A stretch of 64,000 bases of DNA from Metarhizium brunneum (taxonomy: Eukaryota > Ascomycota > Sordariomycetes > Hypocreales > Clavicipitaceae), in assembly GCF_013426205.1 (NCBI RefSeq), contig NC_089428.1:2666001-2730000 (forward strand), written 5' to 3'. Below the pieces are notes generated by a model that was not told the origin of the DNA, did no database searches, and saw only the letters and a list, made by a program, of their open reading frames with translations. The translations under genes were made by a program, and so were the position numbers. Positions within the stretch are counted from its first letter, which is position 1; each line of letters starts with the position of its first letter. Shown in pieces: positions 18,606 to 31,300 of this stretch.

Positions 18606-20246
18606 ATGCCAACGACCAAGGCAGCCACGCCCGAACCTCACGATGCGGCGGCGGTCGAGGCGCCCGCGTGTGATGAGGTGGCGTCTCACCCCCGTCCTCT
18701 TGCGTCCGTCGAGGCCAGAGTCAGGCGAAAGCTTGATACACACGTGTTGCTGCTCCTGTGCTTTCTGTGTCAGTTGGCCAAATCTCGTACAACATTCCAA
18801 AGTTCGGCTCTAATGTACCATAGTCTTGTTGGCTTTCTTGGATCGATCAAACATCGGGTAGGACGGCGCTTAACACGGTCATGTTCCAGGACGGCGATGA
18901 GCTGACATGTGTCGTAGCAATGCTCGAATCGCCGGCATGGAGGAGGACCTCGGCCTGAGTAGCGACCAGTACGAATGGCTCTTGACCATCTTCTACATTG
19001 CCTACATCCTCTTCGAGCCACTCATCATCGTCTTCAAGGTTCTGCCCGCGCGCACATGGATCGCAATACTGGTGCTCGGCTGGGGCATTGCCGCCACCAC
19101 GCAAGCTGCTGCCCAATCTTGGGCGGGCATGATGGCGTGTCGCTTCTTCCTGGCCGCGTTTGAGGCCGGATTCGGCCCCGGTGCCATCTACCTGTTGTCA
19201 TTCTTTTACCTGCGCGACGAGCTTGGCCTTCGCATCGGCATCTTCTTCTCCTGCGCGCCGTTGGCAACGTGTTTTGCGGGTGCTCTGGCGTACGGCATCA
19301 CGTCGGGGCACGCTGGGATCGCGAACTGGCGGCTCTTGTTCCTGGTTGAAGGGGCGCCCGTCTTGGCCATGGCCGTCGTGACGTATTTCGCCATGCCAAA
19401 CAGCGCCCATCAGGCGTGGTTCTTGAATACAGAGGAAAGGAGTGTCGCCTTGGCACGTCAAGTAAAGCAAGTAGGAAAGGGGGCCCGGGTAGGCTCCTTG
19501 AAGTGGCGGGAAACGATTTCCATTCTCCTGGATGCAAAGGCGTGGCTGACCGCTCTCATGTACTTCTCCTGCAATGTTTCCTACTCGTCGCTACCGGTTT
19601 TCCTGCCCACTATCCTAAAGGACATGGGTATGAAGAGACCTTCTGCTCCTTTCACACTATGCAGCGGCCATCTACTGACCTGTTTCTAGGTTTCTCTGGC
19701 TTGGCTGCACAGGGCCTCTCTGCACCGCCCTACTTTGCTTCTTTTCTCGTGACAATTGGGACCACGTACATTGCAGATCGTACGCAGCAACGAGGGCTGA
19801 CCGTCATCGTAATGGCGTTAGTGGGCGGTGCGGGATACATCATGCTTGCAGCCGCATCGACTACCGCTGTTCGATACGCCGGTGTCTACCTCGCGGCGGC
19901 AGGGGTATTCCCAACAATAGCTAATATTCTACCATGGGTCGTTAATAACCAAGGCAGCGACGAACGAAGAGGAGCTGGTGTGGTTGTACTCAATCTCATC
20001 GGGCAGTGTGGTCCTCTCCTGGGCACCAGAGTATATCCTCAAAATGAGCGGCCAAACTACGTCAAAGGCCACGGTATCTGCGCCGCATTCATGTTATTTG
20101 TTGCGATCCTTGCTGTTATTCTGAGGACGCTGTTGGTTTGGGAAAACAAACGCCTGGCTGAAAAGTACGAGGATGACGCGGTTGCAAACGATGCCCGCGA
20201 CGACGGTGTCGAAAACTATGGACCCAACTTTAGATATGTGCTTTAG
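18606..20246 (+). CDS. MFS transporter, anion:cation symporter (allantoate permease Dal5-like) family
   Basis: Four exons 18606-18768, 18824-18857, 18918-19627 and 19690-20246, 487 residues. The three introns are 55-62 bp with GT...AG ends and CTAAT/CTGAC branch sites. The 34-nt exon 2 supplies the family signature FLDRSNIG at the end of helix 1, followed by NARIAGM in exon 3. The start is the ATG at 18606; upstream in frame there is only a TTG. About 12 hydrophobic segments are visible, with a cytosolic N-terminus and a C-terminal ENYGPNFRYVL typical of the family. Members import small organic anions such as allantoate, nicotinate, biotin or pantothenate by proton symport at the plasma membrane; the substrate cannot be predicted. 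It converges on the sulfide oxidoreductase gene, with 235 bp between stops. Confidence 0.88.
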
Positions 20247-20481
20247 AAGTCGGAGCTAAATCGAGGCTGCAGAACAAATATGAAATGGAGCTTCTTGTCC
20301 CAGGCGCTCGGTATGACGGTAAACGAGACTTTGGGGGTAGGAATCAATTGCCTACGTAGATCTCGGCCCCCTCCCAACACACTTGAACTATCAACATTTA
20401 TTTATTTCAAGCGACCAGTAGTCGCCATCTTTACATTTTACATCCATCAGGACTGGTGCCAGTACCCTCAGCAATAAGCCT

Positions 20482-21837
20482 CTAATTGATCCATCCCTTT
20501 GGGCCGCCCCATGTTCCCCGGACCATGGAGGCATAATAGACCCAAGGGAAAAAGTCCTTCTTTAGATGATAAAAGGCACGACGAGGTTCAACCTGGTCAA
20601 TCCCCAACCAATCATCGAATGTCTCCTTGGGTTCTCCACCGTATTTGAACTCTGCGAGGAGTACCTTGCCGTACTCGGTCAAAAGAGGGCAGGACGTGTA
20701 ACCGTCATAGGCTGCGTCTGGCTGTTTACCTTGAAGCACTTGGAGCAGATTTCGAACCAGCACGGGGGCCTCCGACGTCACCGCCGCAGCAGTCTTAGAG
20801 GTTGGCAAACTTGAAGCGTCACCCGCAGACCAAATGTTGGGGTATTTCCTGTGGCGCAGACTGTGGTCGTCGACATCCACGTAGCCGGCGTCATTCCCGA
20901 TGCCGCTGTCCTTGATAAACGTCGGAGCGCCCATCTTTGGAACAACGTGCAGCAAGTGAAACTCTTTGGTGACGGCGGCTTCTCCGTTGGGACGGGCAAA
21001 CGTCGCTACATTGCCGTTGATGGCAACCAAATCGTGCTGGAATAGCCCCTCGACCCCCCTCTCTTTTCGCAGCTCTTCCAGCTTGGCAGCATACTTGGGC
21101 ACGGCAAACATGGCAGGCAGGCCAGTGGCAAAACTAATCGTGATGGCCGAGCTAGATGGCGAATTTGGCGAGTAGAGGCCGGCACGCTTCCAGTAGTCCA
21201 AAGCCAACCACATGACTTTCTGCGGCGCACCGGCACACTTGATAACGCCAGCGGGCTGGGTGAAGATGGCGTTTCCCTTGGTCAGCCGTTCGACGGTTCG
21301 GAAGGCCTTGTCGCAGGTGTCATAGTTGTAAATTGTTGAGACTGGGGATTCCGGGTCATAGAGAGCGTCGTGAAGGCCCTCGATTTGTCCATAATTTATG
21401 CTGAGACCAGGCGCAACCACCAGCTGCTCATAGGTCAGCTTGTCGCCATCCCTCAGGGTCACAAAATTATCGCCAGGAGTAACGGATGCCACGCTGGAGT
21501 TGTAGAATTTGAGCTTGGGGTCCATCAAATCGGCAAGTTTTCGGCGCAAGTCTTGCTTGTTCTTCAGCCCGCCTCCAACAAGAGTCCAACCAGGTTGGTA
21601 ATGGTGCCACACGGCAGGGTCAACAATCGCAACATCCTCCGGGCCAAATTCTCCGGACCGAAGTAGCTGATGGCTCACGGCTATGCCGGCCGTTCCCGCG
21701 CCAACGACGACGACTCGGTGATTTCTCGACGAAGCGATGACGGGTGAGGCGCTGGCAAAGCACCGACGGTTGTGTTGTTGTGAGCGAATTGTGGCGAGAG
21801 CGGTATTCCACGCCGGCTTTGTTCTCTGGCACCGCAT
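20482..21837 (-). CDS. hmt2: Sulfide:quinone oxidoreductase, mitochondrial (HMT2/SQOR type)
   Basis: Single-exon gene, 451 residues from the ATG at 21837; the frame is open four codons further but without ATG. Residues 1-35 are Arg/Ser/Ala-rich without acids, a mitochondrial presequence. VVVVGAGTAG (about residues 42-51) is the FAD-binding Rossmann loop. HYQPGWTLVGGG and the redox cysteines in VIKCAGAPQK and SCPLLTEYGK match the HMT2/SQOR family, whose enzymes oxidise sulfide in the matrix and pass electrons to ubiquinone. The Trp- and Tyr-rich C-terminus (KDFFPWVYYASMVRG) fits membrane docking. Length equals that of family members and nothing is broken. The role is sulfide detoxification and possibly heavy-metal tolerance, known for S. 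pombe Hmt2 and inferred here. Confidence 0.92.
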   Translation of the reverse strand: MRCQRTKPAWNTALATIRSQQHNRRCFASASPVIASSRNHRVVVVGAGTAGIAVSHQLLRSGEFGPEDVAIVDPAVWHHYQPGWTLVGGGLKNKQDLRRKLADLMDPKLKFYNSSVASVTPGDNFVTLRDGDKLTYEQLVVAPGLSINYGQIEGLHDALYDPESPVSTIYNYDTCDKAFRTVERLTKGNAIFTQPAGVIKCAGAPQKVMWLALDYWKRAGLYSPNSPSSSAITISFATGLPAMFAVPKYAAKLEELRKERGVEGLFQHDLVAINGNVATFARPNGEAAVTKEFHLLHVVPKMGAPTFIKDSGIGNDAGYVDVDDHSLRHRKYPNIWSAGDASSLPTSKTAAAVTSEAPVLVRNLLQVLQGKQPDAAYDGYTSCPLLTEYGKVLLAEFKYGGEPKETFDDWLGIDQVEPRRAFYHLKKDFFPWVYYASMVRGTWGGPKGWIN

Positions 21838-22930
21838 GTTCGCAGACACGGCGCAGCGGCCGAGGGGTGAAGCAGCTTCAATCTTGGATTACTCCACGCC
21901 GGCTTGCTGGTTGAGACGGCACCAGAAGCGGAAGCAATGTTTGGCCAACACCAGTTGAGAGAGATGTATCACAGACAGGCCGCAATTCAAGCTACACAAG
22001 GACGAGTGTAGACCTGTGTTCAATGTTTGCAAAATTTACGTCAGCCATGCTGGTCATACAAGTGGCTGATCTGGAAATCACGTCATCACACCATGACAGC
22101 TGGTGTGGAGACGCTACCTGCGTCAAGAGTTGGTGGAATAACCCTAACCCTGCAACTAAGCCATGCTGGGTGTATTGAAGCACAAGAACGATTGCTCTGA
22201 CAGGAATTCCAGTCATCAAGCCGTTCTCATGAAAAGTTCTAGAAAAAGAGGAAAAGTGAAATAGTAGTACGTACCATACATGTACTTTTTAAAATGTAAA
22301 GCAGCTAGTACAGGACCTTGTACTGGAAAAGAAGCCCAAGTCACTACAAAGTCTTGAACTACGTCAGGCATAGAGGTTTCTTCTATCCGGGCAGGGCAGT
22401 TCATATTCTGGCTATAATTTGTGAACAACTCTCTCATCATATGCAGAGTTGTGCAACAGGTCGAGCTACCTTGATCCCCGTCTTGTACAAGCTCCGTCAG
22501 CTGCGCGATGTGTGCAAGTTGACATGGAAGCCACAACACATTTCCCAAGTAACTAGAAGTTACATGTTATTAGCTCTGAGACAGACTTCAATGGGAGGGG
22601 GAAAATGACCCTTTCATATACTTCCCAAAGTGGCCGCATAAAAGAACCTGGGGGTGTCAATGGTGCAGAAGTCAGCTAGATGATTCTTCACTTCCAAACA
22701 TGCCACGCACTTTGTAGATCGTACTTGGTATGTATTCAATAAGAGCAGCATCGTTCATGTTGCATTTGATTTCTATATAAAAGAGTTGTTTCAAGTATAG
22801 ACCGTATAAAGAGAAATATTGAAGTGCAGCTTGAGACGAAAATATCCAGCAGAGCCAAGCAATACTGTAGCGGATACACATAATGGGGTTGATCTCTATA
22901 ATTTAAGAGTCGTGCCATTTTAGTACGCAT
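21838..22930. other. Intergenic, 1.1 kb
   Basis: Upstream region of the sulfide oxidoreductase gene and downstream region of the lysozyme-like gene. It contains AACCCTAACCC at 22140-22150. No coding frame was recognised. Confidence 0.5.
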
Positions 22931-23626
22931 TTATGCGCGGCATTGGCTTGCAGCGAGAGTCCAGCCGGTCAGACGGTTAGCAACATCGGTTGCATAGCAC
23001 GGAGTGCTTCCCAGACCATTATCGAGGTTGTTGTAGTCGACGGAACCAGAGTTATACATTCGTGCGGCAGCATAGTACGCGCGGCTATTGTCTCCAACGG
23101 CACCCTTGGCCTTGCCGAAAGTCTGCTTCAAGCCGTCTCCAGAGGAAGTACCGGCAACACCATCGCGAATCATCTGCCCAATGGTGCCGCTAGGACATGG
23201 GTTGACACCAGCACAGCTGCCTGAGCCATTGTGAGATTGCATAAGACCCGGGTTACGAATGCCGTTATTGGTAGTAGGAACTCGCACGCAGCCCTTGCTT
23301 TCTTGCATCATAATGGCGAGGATGAAGCGTTTATCAACGCCCGTAGACCCCGAGACCTGATGAATGGCATTCTTGATGTCATTTATCTCGGCGCCAGAAT
23401 TGTCGGCACCCCAGCCATTCCATCCGCACGACTTCTGCATCAGCGGCACGTTGGCATTCCATAGCGAGTCAAAGCTGCCCCAGGATTTCTGAGATGGCCA
23501 GTTGGCACCGCTGCCTCGATAAAAGACATATCGGTCTGCAACGGCAAATTCGTCCACAGTCTGTGTCGGAAGAGCAGTCGACACGGCGGCCAAGGCCAGG
23601 ACCGAAACGGGAGTGAAGGAAAGCAT
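22931..23626 (-). CDS. Secreted lysozyme-like (SLT/goose-type fold) protein
   Basis: 231 residues, single exon, ATG at 23626. Residues 1-19 (MLSFTPVSVLALAAVSTAL) form a clear signal peptide. The mature part contains FILAIMMQESKGCVRVP, where the Glu after Gln... in MMQESKG corresponds to the catalytic Glu of transglycosylase/lysozyme-like domains, followed by GLMQSHNGSGSC, the usual Gly-Leu-Met-Gln that follows that Glu. Several cysteines (CGW, GCVRV, SCAGVNPCPS, PCYA, QCRA) suggest disulfides. Comparable secreted lysozyme-like proteins are common in filamentous ascomycetes; they may cleave bacterial peptidoglycan or act on chitin-like polymers, but the substrate is not established from sequence. 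The TATA-poor upstream region offers no regulatory clue. Confidence 0.8.
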   Translation of the reverse strand: MLSFTPVSVLALAAVSTALPTQTVDEFAVADRYVFYRGSGANWPSQKSWGSFDSLWNANVPLMQKSCGWNGWGADNSGAEINDIKNAIHQVSGSTGVDKRFILAIMMQESKGCVRVPTTNNGIRNPGLMQSHNGSGSCAGVNPCPSGTIGQMIRDGVAGTSSGDGLKQTFGKAKGAVGDNSRAYYAAARMYNSGSVDYNNLDNGLGSTPCYATDVANRLTGWTLAASQCRA

Positions 23627-26082
23627 TGTAAAGGTGAAGATGAAGGTAATTGGAAGTACTATAGAACTATTGTCCCAGTTGTTTGAGATGCAAGATTTCG
23701 ATCAAGGGGATGAAGCTGCTTGCAGTGGTTGCTGTGAGCCGGAGATGTAAGTCTAGAATATGGTCATCTCTACAGTTTTTATGTTCATCTCTCCATTACT
23801 AGAAGCATCTACCATGAGACTTGAATCATTCAGACGAGCCTTGGAATCCGCTCACGAGGGCGTTGATTTCCCAATCCTTCGTGTCAGAATGTGTTTCGAG
23901 ACGTACAAGTTCATCAAAGGATTGACTCTAATTCCTTTCAGGATGACAGGATGAGATTCAAATGTCTCCTGTAGCTGTGAAAATGCCAGCTGGCTAAACT
24001 CGGATGAATCCTTTGGTGATTTAGTAAGAATCCTACCGTGTTGCGAGAGGTACCGGTTAGCACCATTTTGGCAGGTGTCTACGCCACAAGAATCCCAGCG
24101 ACGTTAAAGATGGAGTTGAAACAATGTCCAATTGGGGGAATCTATAATCCATGTTTGTTCCTGCATCGGTACAACCCGACTACGAGCACTTGCTACTGGT
24201 TATTGGTCGGCTAGCATCCTTGACGACGACATGGACATGCCGAAAGGATTGCTCTAGGACAACGTTCCATTGGCAGCTCTTCAACATTGATTTATTCAGC
24301 GTTGGCAGGCGTCTGCTGCTCAGCGCCCTCTCGGGGACACAAGACCGTCAATTGCATACAGCATGGGAATTTCCGACCGACCGAGTTCCTACAGGGTAAA
24401 TGATGGCGCGAGCGGTTGCATCACAAACTACGCCGAGATTGACCACACCAGGCGGCGCAGGTCGCGGAAACTGGCGTCAAAAAATACAATTGCGGCCTAA
24501 TTACATTTGTAACAAGGGTTACACTGTTGGGAACCACGCTTTGTTTCGTTTCACCCGCTAGTTAAGCTAGCTGTTATGGTTATGGTTAACTTGGTTTCCA
24601 TTTCCATGCAAGAATCAGATTGACCGGACCAGACTTCTCCTGCATTGGGTTAGCGAGTCCCTGCAGACTTGCTCTCAGCGCCTCTGGTGCTCGGTACTGC
24701 TAATCTGTGCATTGTGGCGGCTGAAGGATCCAACGGATCGACTCTGGTGGGAGGGAAGCCAAGATCCAGGTCTGCAACGTGACACCAAAGCACGGTCACG
24801 GTTCGGCTCGTTCTTCTATGTATGTTTACTCGGCCGTTTAGACCCAAGTGGCCAGAATAAATGTATGTATGTACGTAGATACATACGCAGTCCGCCTCCC
24901 ATTGCCGGACCCCGGTTTGTCGCCTCATGCAACGCGTGGCGTCGAGACTCGGGACTCGAGAGCGCCCCATGCGCAACCTTGTTCAGAGCCAAACATGCCA
25001 ATTGATCCAAATTGGACTTTGCCCGTGTCTAGCAGTACTCACAATTTGTTCCGTCTCCAAAAGAGCCGTCCATGAATGACTCAAAGATGCGGACGTAAAG
25101 AGCCCCAATCAACCAACTCTCATGAATTTGGTCGACCAAATTGGCATCGACGTTTTTTACCCTCCCTTGCCGTCGGCCGTCTATTATTGAATACTTTAAA
25201 TACGGTACTACGGTACACCTCAGGTCAACCGGGGCTGACTGGAAATATTTTTCATTGTTACCCACAGCCCTAGCCCACTTGATGGCGATCAAAGCGCCCG
25301 AGAAATCGATTATCAGCTGGTGACAATGTCCGTGCCTCGATAAATCTCCACTGTCATGACTCTAAAAAAGTTCACGCACGGCCATCCAGCATCGGGACGA
25401 ATGGTCCAGACTCTGGGCATTGGTTGGCATCTCGCCACCTCGCGTGCTAGACAAGGATTTTTGGCTTGCTTGCCGGGCACAGTTCGCATATTCTAGCACC
25501 GGGTGCTGGCCCGCTGATCTCCCTGCATAGCCTGAATCAGTCCATCAGATCTTGTTGTAATTATTCCGTGCAATACCTTGGTTGGCATCATTGGGGGCCA
25601 CAACTTGACATACCCTATACTGCACCCCAGCTGGAATGTTCCTATAGACGAGTCGGAAAAAATGTCAAACTTGAAATGCTTGCTGTTTTTATTTCCATGT
25701 CTAGTTTTAGTAGTATTCATTTGGTTTCTTTTATTTATTTGGATTCCTAATGTGAATTTGTCATGCGTCAATTCGTTCATGGCAGCTTCCAATCAACCGC
25801 CGTCGAGATGAAACATATGATGCCTAGTAACAGCAGATCATTCCAAGCAACACATGCAAGTTTAACTGCCACCAAGACATACCAAGTCCTCATTGTATAT
25901 ACTATAATCTGGACTGGAAGAAAAGAATTCGTAGCTATTACATTACTCGTATACGCCAGCGTTATATCTTAACTGCTAAGAAAACTCATCATAGCCATCT
26001 TCATCAATTTTTACCTGATGAGAACCTTTCTTGGACGGCTCTAGGCACAGAGATTGGCCTTTTATGCCACATGAAACTGGCT
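23627..26082. other. Intergenic, 2.5 kb
   Basis: No supported gene. Open frames are short, overlapping on both strands and not protein-like. A GTATGTATGTAC-type simple repeat occurs at about 24860-24890. Confidence 0.5.
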
Positions 26083-27479
26083 CTACCGCTGGTTCAGTTT
26101 CATCTTTAGCCCCATCTTTAGCATATTCCACATCAATGCTTCCTTGGGGTTATTTCGCTTGCCCAATAGTGAGCCAAGATCTGCCTGCTTTCCGGGCGCC
26201 TTTGTCGTGTTCCAATGGTCGACAATGTTCTGAATAAAGGTGTTGTTGTTAAAAGTGTCGCCGAGGGCATCAATAATGTTGCCGCCCCCTCCGCCCATCA
26301 GGCCGCTCAAGACATCGCTCAAAAGTGTAACGACGGAGATGGAAGTGGTCAGGGTTCGGCTGGCGAGCAGCTTTTCAATAAAGGTAATGTGTACGCCGTT
26401 CATGACGGTCTGGTTGCCAGTGACATTGAGGTCGACTTGACCTCTGCCGAGTGCCTGGCTCTGGCTGGCGAGGACGGGGCCGATGTTCTTGATCAAGGTA
26501 TCGAGATAGAGCTGCCCGTCAAAGTTCAACGTGTTGTTGCCCTCGTTTAGAAGCACATCGTATAGTGTGATTTGGCCGAGCGTGACGTCGCCTGATAATA
26601 TGTTAAAGGTCACATTGCCGAAATTCAAGGCCAGTACACCGTAGTTGGGAACGTTGATGGTGCCTTTGATATTGCGGCCATTTTCCGGGGGGAGCATGAC
26701 CTTCAGATCCTTGATCCCCAGGCCAGAGAGCTGTTTCAAACCGGGTATCTGGACAGTCGTATCAAGGCGTGTGTCCGTCTTGAGCGCGCCCAGGTAGATT
26801 GTCGGACTCCCGCGAACAGACAAATCCACCTTGTCTTGGTCAAAGACAGGGCCAAGCCAGGCCAGGAGCTCGCTTTGGTTGCTGATGGTGACAATTTGCT
26901 CCTTGATGACGATTTGGGTATTGCCTTTGAGCTTTTGGCCGTCGACACTGAGGTTGGCAAAAGGCGAATATGGCCTGGTGTCTCTGTTGTATAAGAAGAG
27001 TGTCAAGTCTGTGATCCTTGCGGGCAGTGGTGTGTTGAGAGAGGTGTTGATGGCCAGCTTCATTTGGGTGCCTGACACGACATCAAGTCGGCCACTTGTG
27101 ATGGGTAAACTCTGACCCTTGACAATAGCCTGCACGATGGCAGGAATAATGACTTTGAAACTGGGATATCATGGTTAGTCTTGACTCCAAGCTTGGAGGG
27201 GAGCTCTGACGCAGCATACAGAATCGGCAACAGAATGGCGAGGAATATAATAAAGGCTATGAGATACCACAGCCAGAATCTGCCGCAATGCCGCCGTACT
27301 TTTTGACGCTTTGTTAACGGAGGACCGGCCGCTTTCTCTCCCACGTTGCCCGTTGAGGAGGCATTGTCGCTCTGCGCATCCACGCCGTCCTCTGCATCAT
27401 CTCCTCTGCCACCTCTCGCCGTCGGCGGCGGCACTCCAGGCTCGCGACGCGATGTGTCTGGTGAGGTTGTTGGGGCCAT
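26083..27479 (-). CDS. Type II membrane protein with DUF3712/LEA-2-like repeats
   Basis: Two exons, 27479-27211 and 27160-26083, intron of 50 bp (GTCAGAG...TATCCCAG, branch GACTAAC), 448 residues. The hydrophilic N-terminus (about 67 residues, Pro/Gly/Asp-rich, ending in basic KRQKVRRH) is followed by one strong hydrophobic helix (FWLWYLIAFIIFLAILLPILYAA) and then, across the splice, VIIPAIVQAIVKG. The rest is a long beta-rich ectodomain with Asn-x-Ser/Thr sites and LEA-2/DUF3712 character (repeated AINTSLNTPLPARI-like and GTINVPNYGVLALNFGNVTF-like strands). This family is common in ascomycetes and its function is unknown; surface or vacuolar membrane location is inferred from topology. It is transcribed divergently from the giant repeat protein at 28360, sharing an 880-bp upstream region. 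Confidence 0.75.
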
Positions 27480-28359
27480 CTTGTCGAGACCAAGTCACAG
27501 CACAAGAGCATGGAATGGAGCCTGCGAGGAAGAAAACCTGGGGAAAGGCGAGATCAAAAGACCGAGATGCCAGACTACCAGAGTAAGGCTACCGGGGCGC
27601 TTTTGCCACGGCCAGTCAAATGGACGGTTTGAGAAAGAGATGACGTGCTAGTTGCTAATGAACCCGTCCGCAAACGCTTTTAACGGCTCCATCTGGGTAC
27701 GGCTTTTTGCTTTGTTCACGAACTAAACAGGCACATGTCTCATAGATCAGCGCTTTTGCCGAGCTACCCCTCCTATTAAACCTTGACAAGAGACTGGCAA
27801 ATTGCCTCGAGCATCTTGTTCCCCACAGACGACCGGGTTTTCCAGCGGTGGAGAGGCGTTAGCTATTCCGGGAAATGATAGACCCCTTTGCATGGGCCGC
27901 TGCGCTTGGGTCGTAACCAGGTTCATCATCTCCACTCTCATAGTCTGCTTCTCCAAACCCAAAAGAGAAATTGCTGCGAGTATAGTTCCATTGGCGATGG
28001 ACCGTGGCCGTGCGCGGCGGTATGAGCTGCAGAATGCTAGAATACTGGCAGGCTGGGGAAGCCGGGGAAGTTGGGGAAACTCAAGTCTGAAAAAACTTTG
28101 TAAAGCAAGATTCAAAAGCTGGCCCGTTCTGATCGGCAGCGTCTCCCGAGGCTTTCGCCAGTTGAGCTGAACCTCTCGGTGCTCCTCATGTGAAAACACA
28201 AGGCCGTTGGAGAACCCATATTGGTACGTCTTCCCCAGACACCCGTGTGCTTGCTCTTCTTTTCATCGCCCTCCCTTTGGCGTAATGCATCAGGTTGGGT
28301 TCGCTGTTCCCCTTCAACCTCTGACAGAACCCAGCTCAAGGTAAAAGAGAGCCATCACG
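27480..28359. promoter_or_regulatory. Shared 880-bp upstream region of a divergent gene pair
   Basis: Lies between the ATGs of the DUF3712-like gene (27479, minus) and the repeat-protein gene (28360, plus), so both promoters must lie here or overlap. Pyrimidine-rich stretches occur at about 28240-28275. No specific binding site was identified. Confidence 0.5.
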
Positions 28360-31300
28360 ATGCGCGTCTCATCGCTCTTTGTGGCGGCCCTTGTGCCCCT
28401 CGGCGTCGTCGCCGAAGGCGTTCCTGGAACCTTGTCGCCGCAAGAATTAAACCTCGACGAGATTCTGGCCAAACACAACCTCGCCTTGGTGCCTCGATCC
28501 GATCTCACAGAGGCCCTCGCAGAACTCAATGGCCTGCTCAAGAAGAACCACGCCTTGCAACAACGGGCGGCATTGTTTCCCAGAGCAAACACGACGAGCT
28601 CGGGATCCAGTTCTGGCTCCAGCTCGAGCGGCGCACAAGCTGCTGGCTTGTTGGGAGGACTAGGAGATCTCACCGGTCTCAACGGTCTACTCGACATCGT
28701 CCCGGCCATCAAGAACATAGCCGACTTGCTCAAATCAATCGAGTCCCTGCTCACCCCGGAATTCCTCACGGGCTTCCACGATTCCATGATTTATCTAGCA
28801 GCGACGCTCAAGCCACCAGTTCCTAGCCAGGTCGGACAGCTCCTCAACAGCACCATACCTCTTGTGCAATTGCTCGGCAAGCTCGACCTTGAGAAGCTGG
28901 TTGGACAAATTGGCAATATTGATCTCGGCAGTCTTGTCAAGTCGATTCTGGGACTGCTGACCGAGAAGAACATCGACAACATCGGCACATTGCTGACCAA
29001 CGGCGCTTCACTGCTCACACCAACCTTTGTCAACCAGACACAGTCTCTTGTTGGCGAGGTATCTCCCTTGCTCGATGCCCTCAAGGGTATTGATCTCAAG
29101 GGTGTTCTTGAACAGCTCTCGCCGCTGTTGACGTCTGATTCCATCAAGAAGATCGTCACGCTGGTGGACAGTGCCGGAACACTCCTGAACAACCAGACCA
29201 CCTCGGATCTCAATGACATCCTCAAGTTTGCCCACAACTTTATCCCCTACCTGAGCGTCATCAACCCCACAGACATCCTGAAAGCGGTCGCTCCCTTGCT
29301 GGATAACTTGCCCGCCATTGTGAATGGCGCCGTCACCCTGTTGAGCAACCAGACCGTGTCAGAGATCAAGACGGTGCTGGATGGAGCCAGCCCACTCATC
29401 GAGTCTCTGTCCAAGGCCGACTTGAAGAGCCTGATTGATCAGCTCGGCCCGATTCTCAAGGAGCTGGGAGGCCTTGATATTGCCGGCCTCCTCAAGTCGT
29501 TGTCGCCACTACTGAGTGACGAAAGCATAAAGGGAATCGTTGGCTTGCTCGGCAACGCAGAGGATCTATTAACAAAGGACTTTGTCAACAACACGCAATC
29601 GCTCGTTGCGGGTGCCGGGCCCTTGCTCGGCAGTCTCAAGGACGTCGATATCAAGAGCCTGGTCGACCAACTTAGCCCCATCCTCAAAGAAGTGGCCAAG
29701 CTCGATCTCGTTGGCCTATTTGACGCACTCAAGCCGCTCCTCTCGAGCGACGGCGTCAAGGGCATTGCCGGTCTCCTTGACAATGCAGAACTGCTGTTGA
29801 CAAAGGACTTTGTGAACAACACCCAGTCGCTGGTTGCTGGCGCTGGTCCATTGCTTGGAAGCCTCAAGGATGTCGACATCAAGAGTCTGGTCGACCAACT
29901 CAGCCCAATCCTCAAGGAAGTCGCCAAGCTAGACTTGGTTGGTCTCTTTGATGCACTCAAGCCGCTCCTCTCGAGTGACAGCGTCAAGGGCATTGCTGGT
30001 CTCCTTGAAAATGCAGAGCTGCTACTTACCAAGAACTTTGTCAACGATACTCAGTCGCTCGTTGCTGGCGCTGGCCCACTTCTCGGCAGTCTAAAGGACG
30101 TCGATATCAAGAGCTTGGTGGACCAAATCAGTCCTATATTGAAGGAGGTTGCTAAGCTCGACCTGGTTGGCCTCTTTGACGCTCTCAAACCGCTATTATC
30201 AAGTGATAGCGTCAAGGGCATCGTTGGTCTTCTCGGCAACGCCGAAACGCTTCTGTCATCCAAGTTTGTTAACGAAACGCAAAGCCTCGTCTACAGTGCC
30301 GGGCCTCTTGTTGGTAGCCTCGGCAAGCTCGATCTCCAGAAATTACTCGACCAGATTGAACCACTTCTCAGTGAGCTGACCAAGCTTGATCTTGCTGGTC
30401 TGCTAAAGTCCTTGGAGCCGCTGCTTACGCCGGATAGCGTCAAGGGCATTGTTGGCCTTCTCGGCAACGCCGAAACTCTCCTGTCATCCAAGTTTGTCAA
30501 CGAAACGCAAAGCCTGGTGTACAGCGCCGGACCCCTCGTTGGCAGTCTCGGCAAGCTTGATCTCCAGAAATTGCTCGACCAGATTGAACCGCTGCTTGGC
30601 GAGCTAACTAAGCTTGATCTCGCCGGTCTGCTCAAGTCCCTGGAGCCCCTGCTTACTCCGGATAGCATCAAGGGTATCGTTGGACTGTTAGGCAACGCGG
30701 AAGACCTCTTGACGTCGAAATTCGTCAACGACACCCAGAGCTTAGTGTCTGGCGCTGGCCCTCTTATCGGCAGTCTTGGCAAGCTCGATCTGCAAAAATT
30801 GATCGATCAGATTGAGCCTCTCATCAATGAGTTGACTAAGCTTGACCTAGCAGGCCTTCTAAAATCACTGGAGCCTTTGCTTACGCCAGATAGTATCAAG
30901 GGTATTGTTGGACTGCTAGGCAATGCTGAGCTGTTATTGACGGGCAAATTCGTCAACGAAACCCAGAGCCTAATTTCGTCTGCTGGTCCCCTTATTGGAA
31001 GCCTTGGCAACCTAGACCTTCAGAAGCTGATTACTCAGATTGAGCCTCTCATCAATGAGTTAACTAAGCTTGACCTAGCCGGCCTTCTCAAATCACTGGA
31101 GCCTTTGCTTACGCCAGATAGCATCAAGGGCATTGTCGGCTTGCTAGGTAATGCTGAAAAACTCCTCACAGGCGAGTTCGTGGATGAGACTAAGGGCCTC
31201 GTTTCTTCTGCTGGTCCCCTTATTGGAAGCCTCGGCAAATTAGACCTTCAGAAGCTGATTGATCAAATTGAGCCTCTTCTCAATGAATTAACTAAGCTTG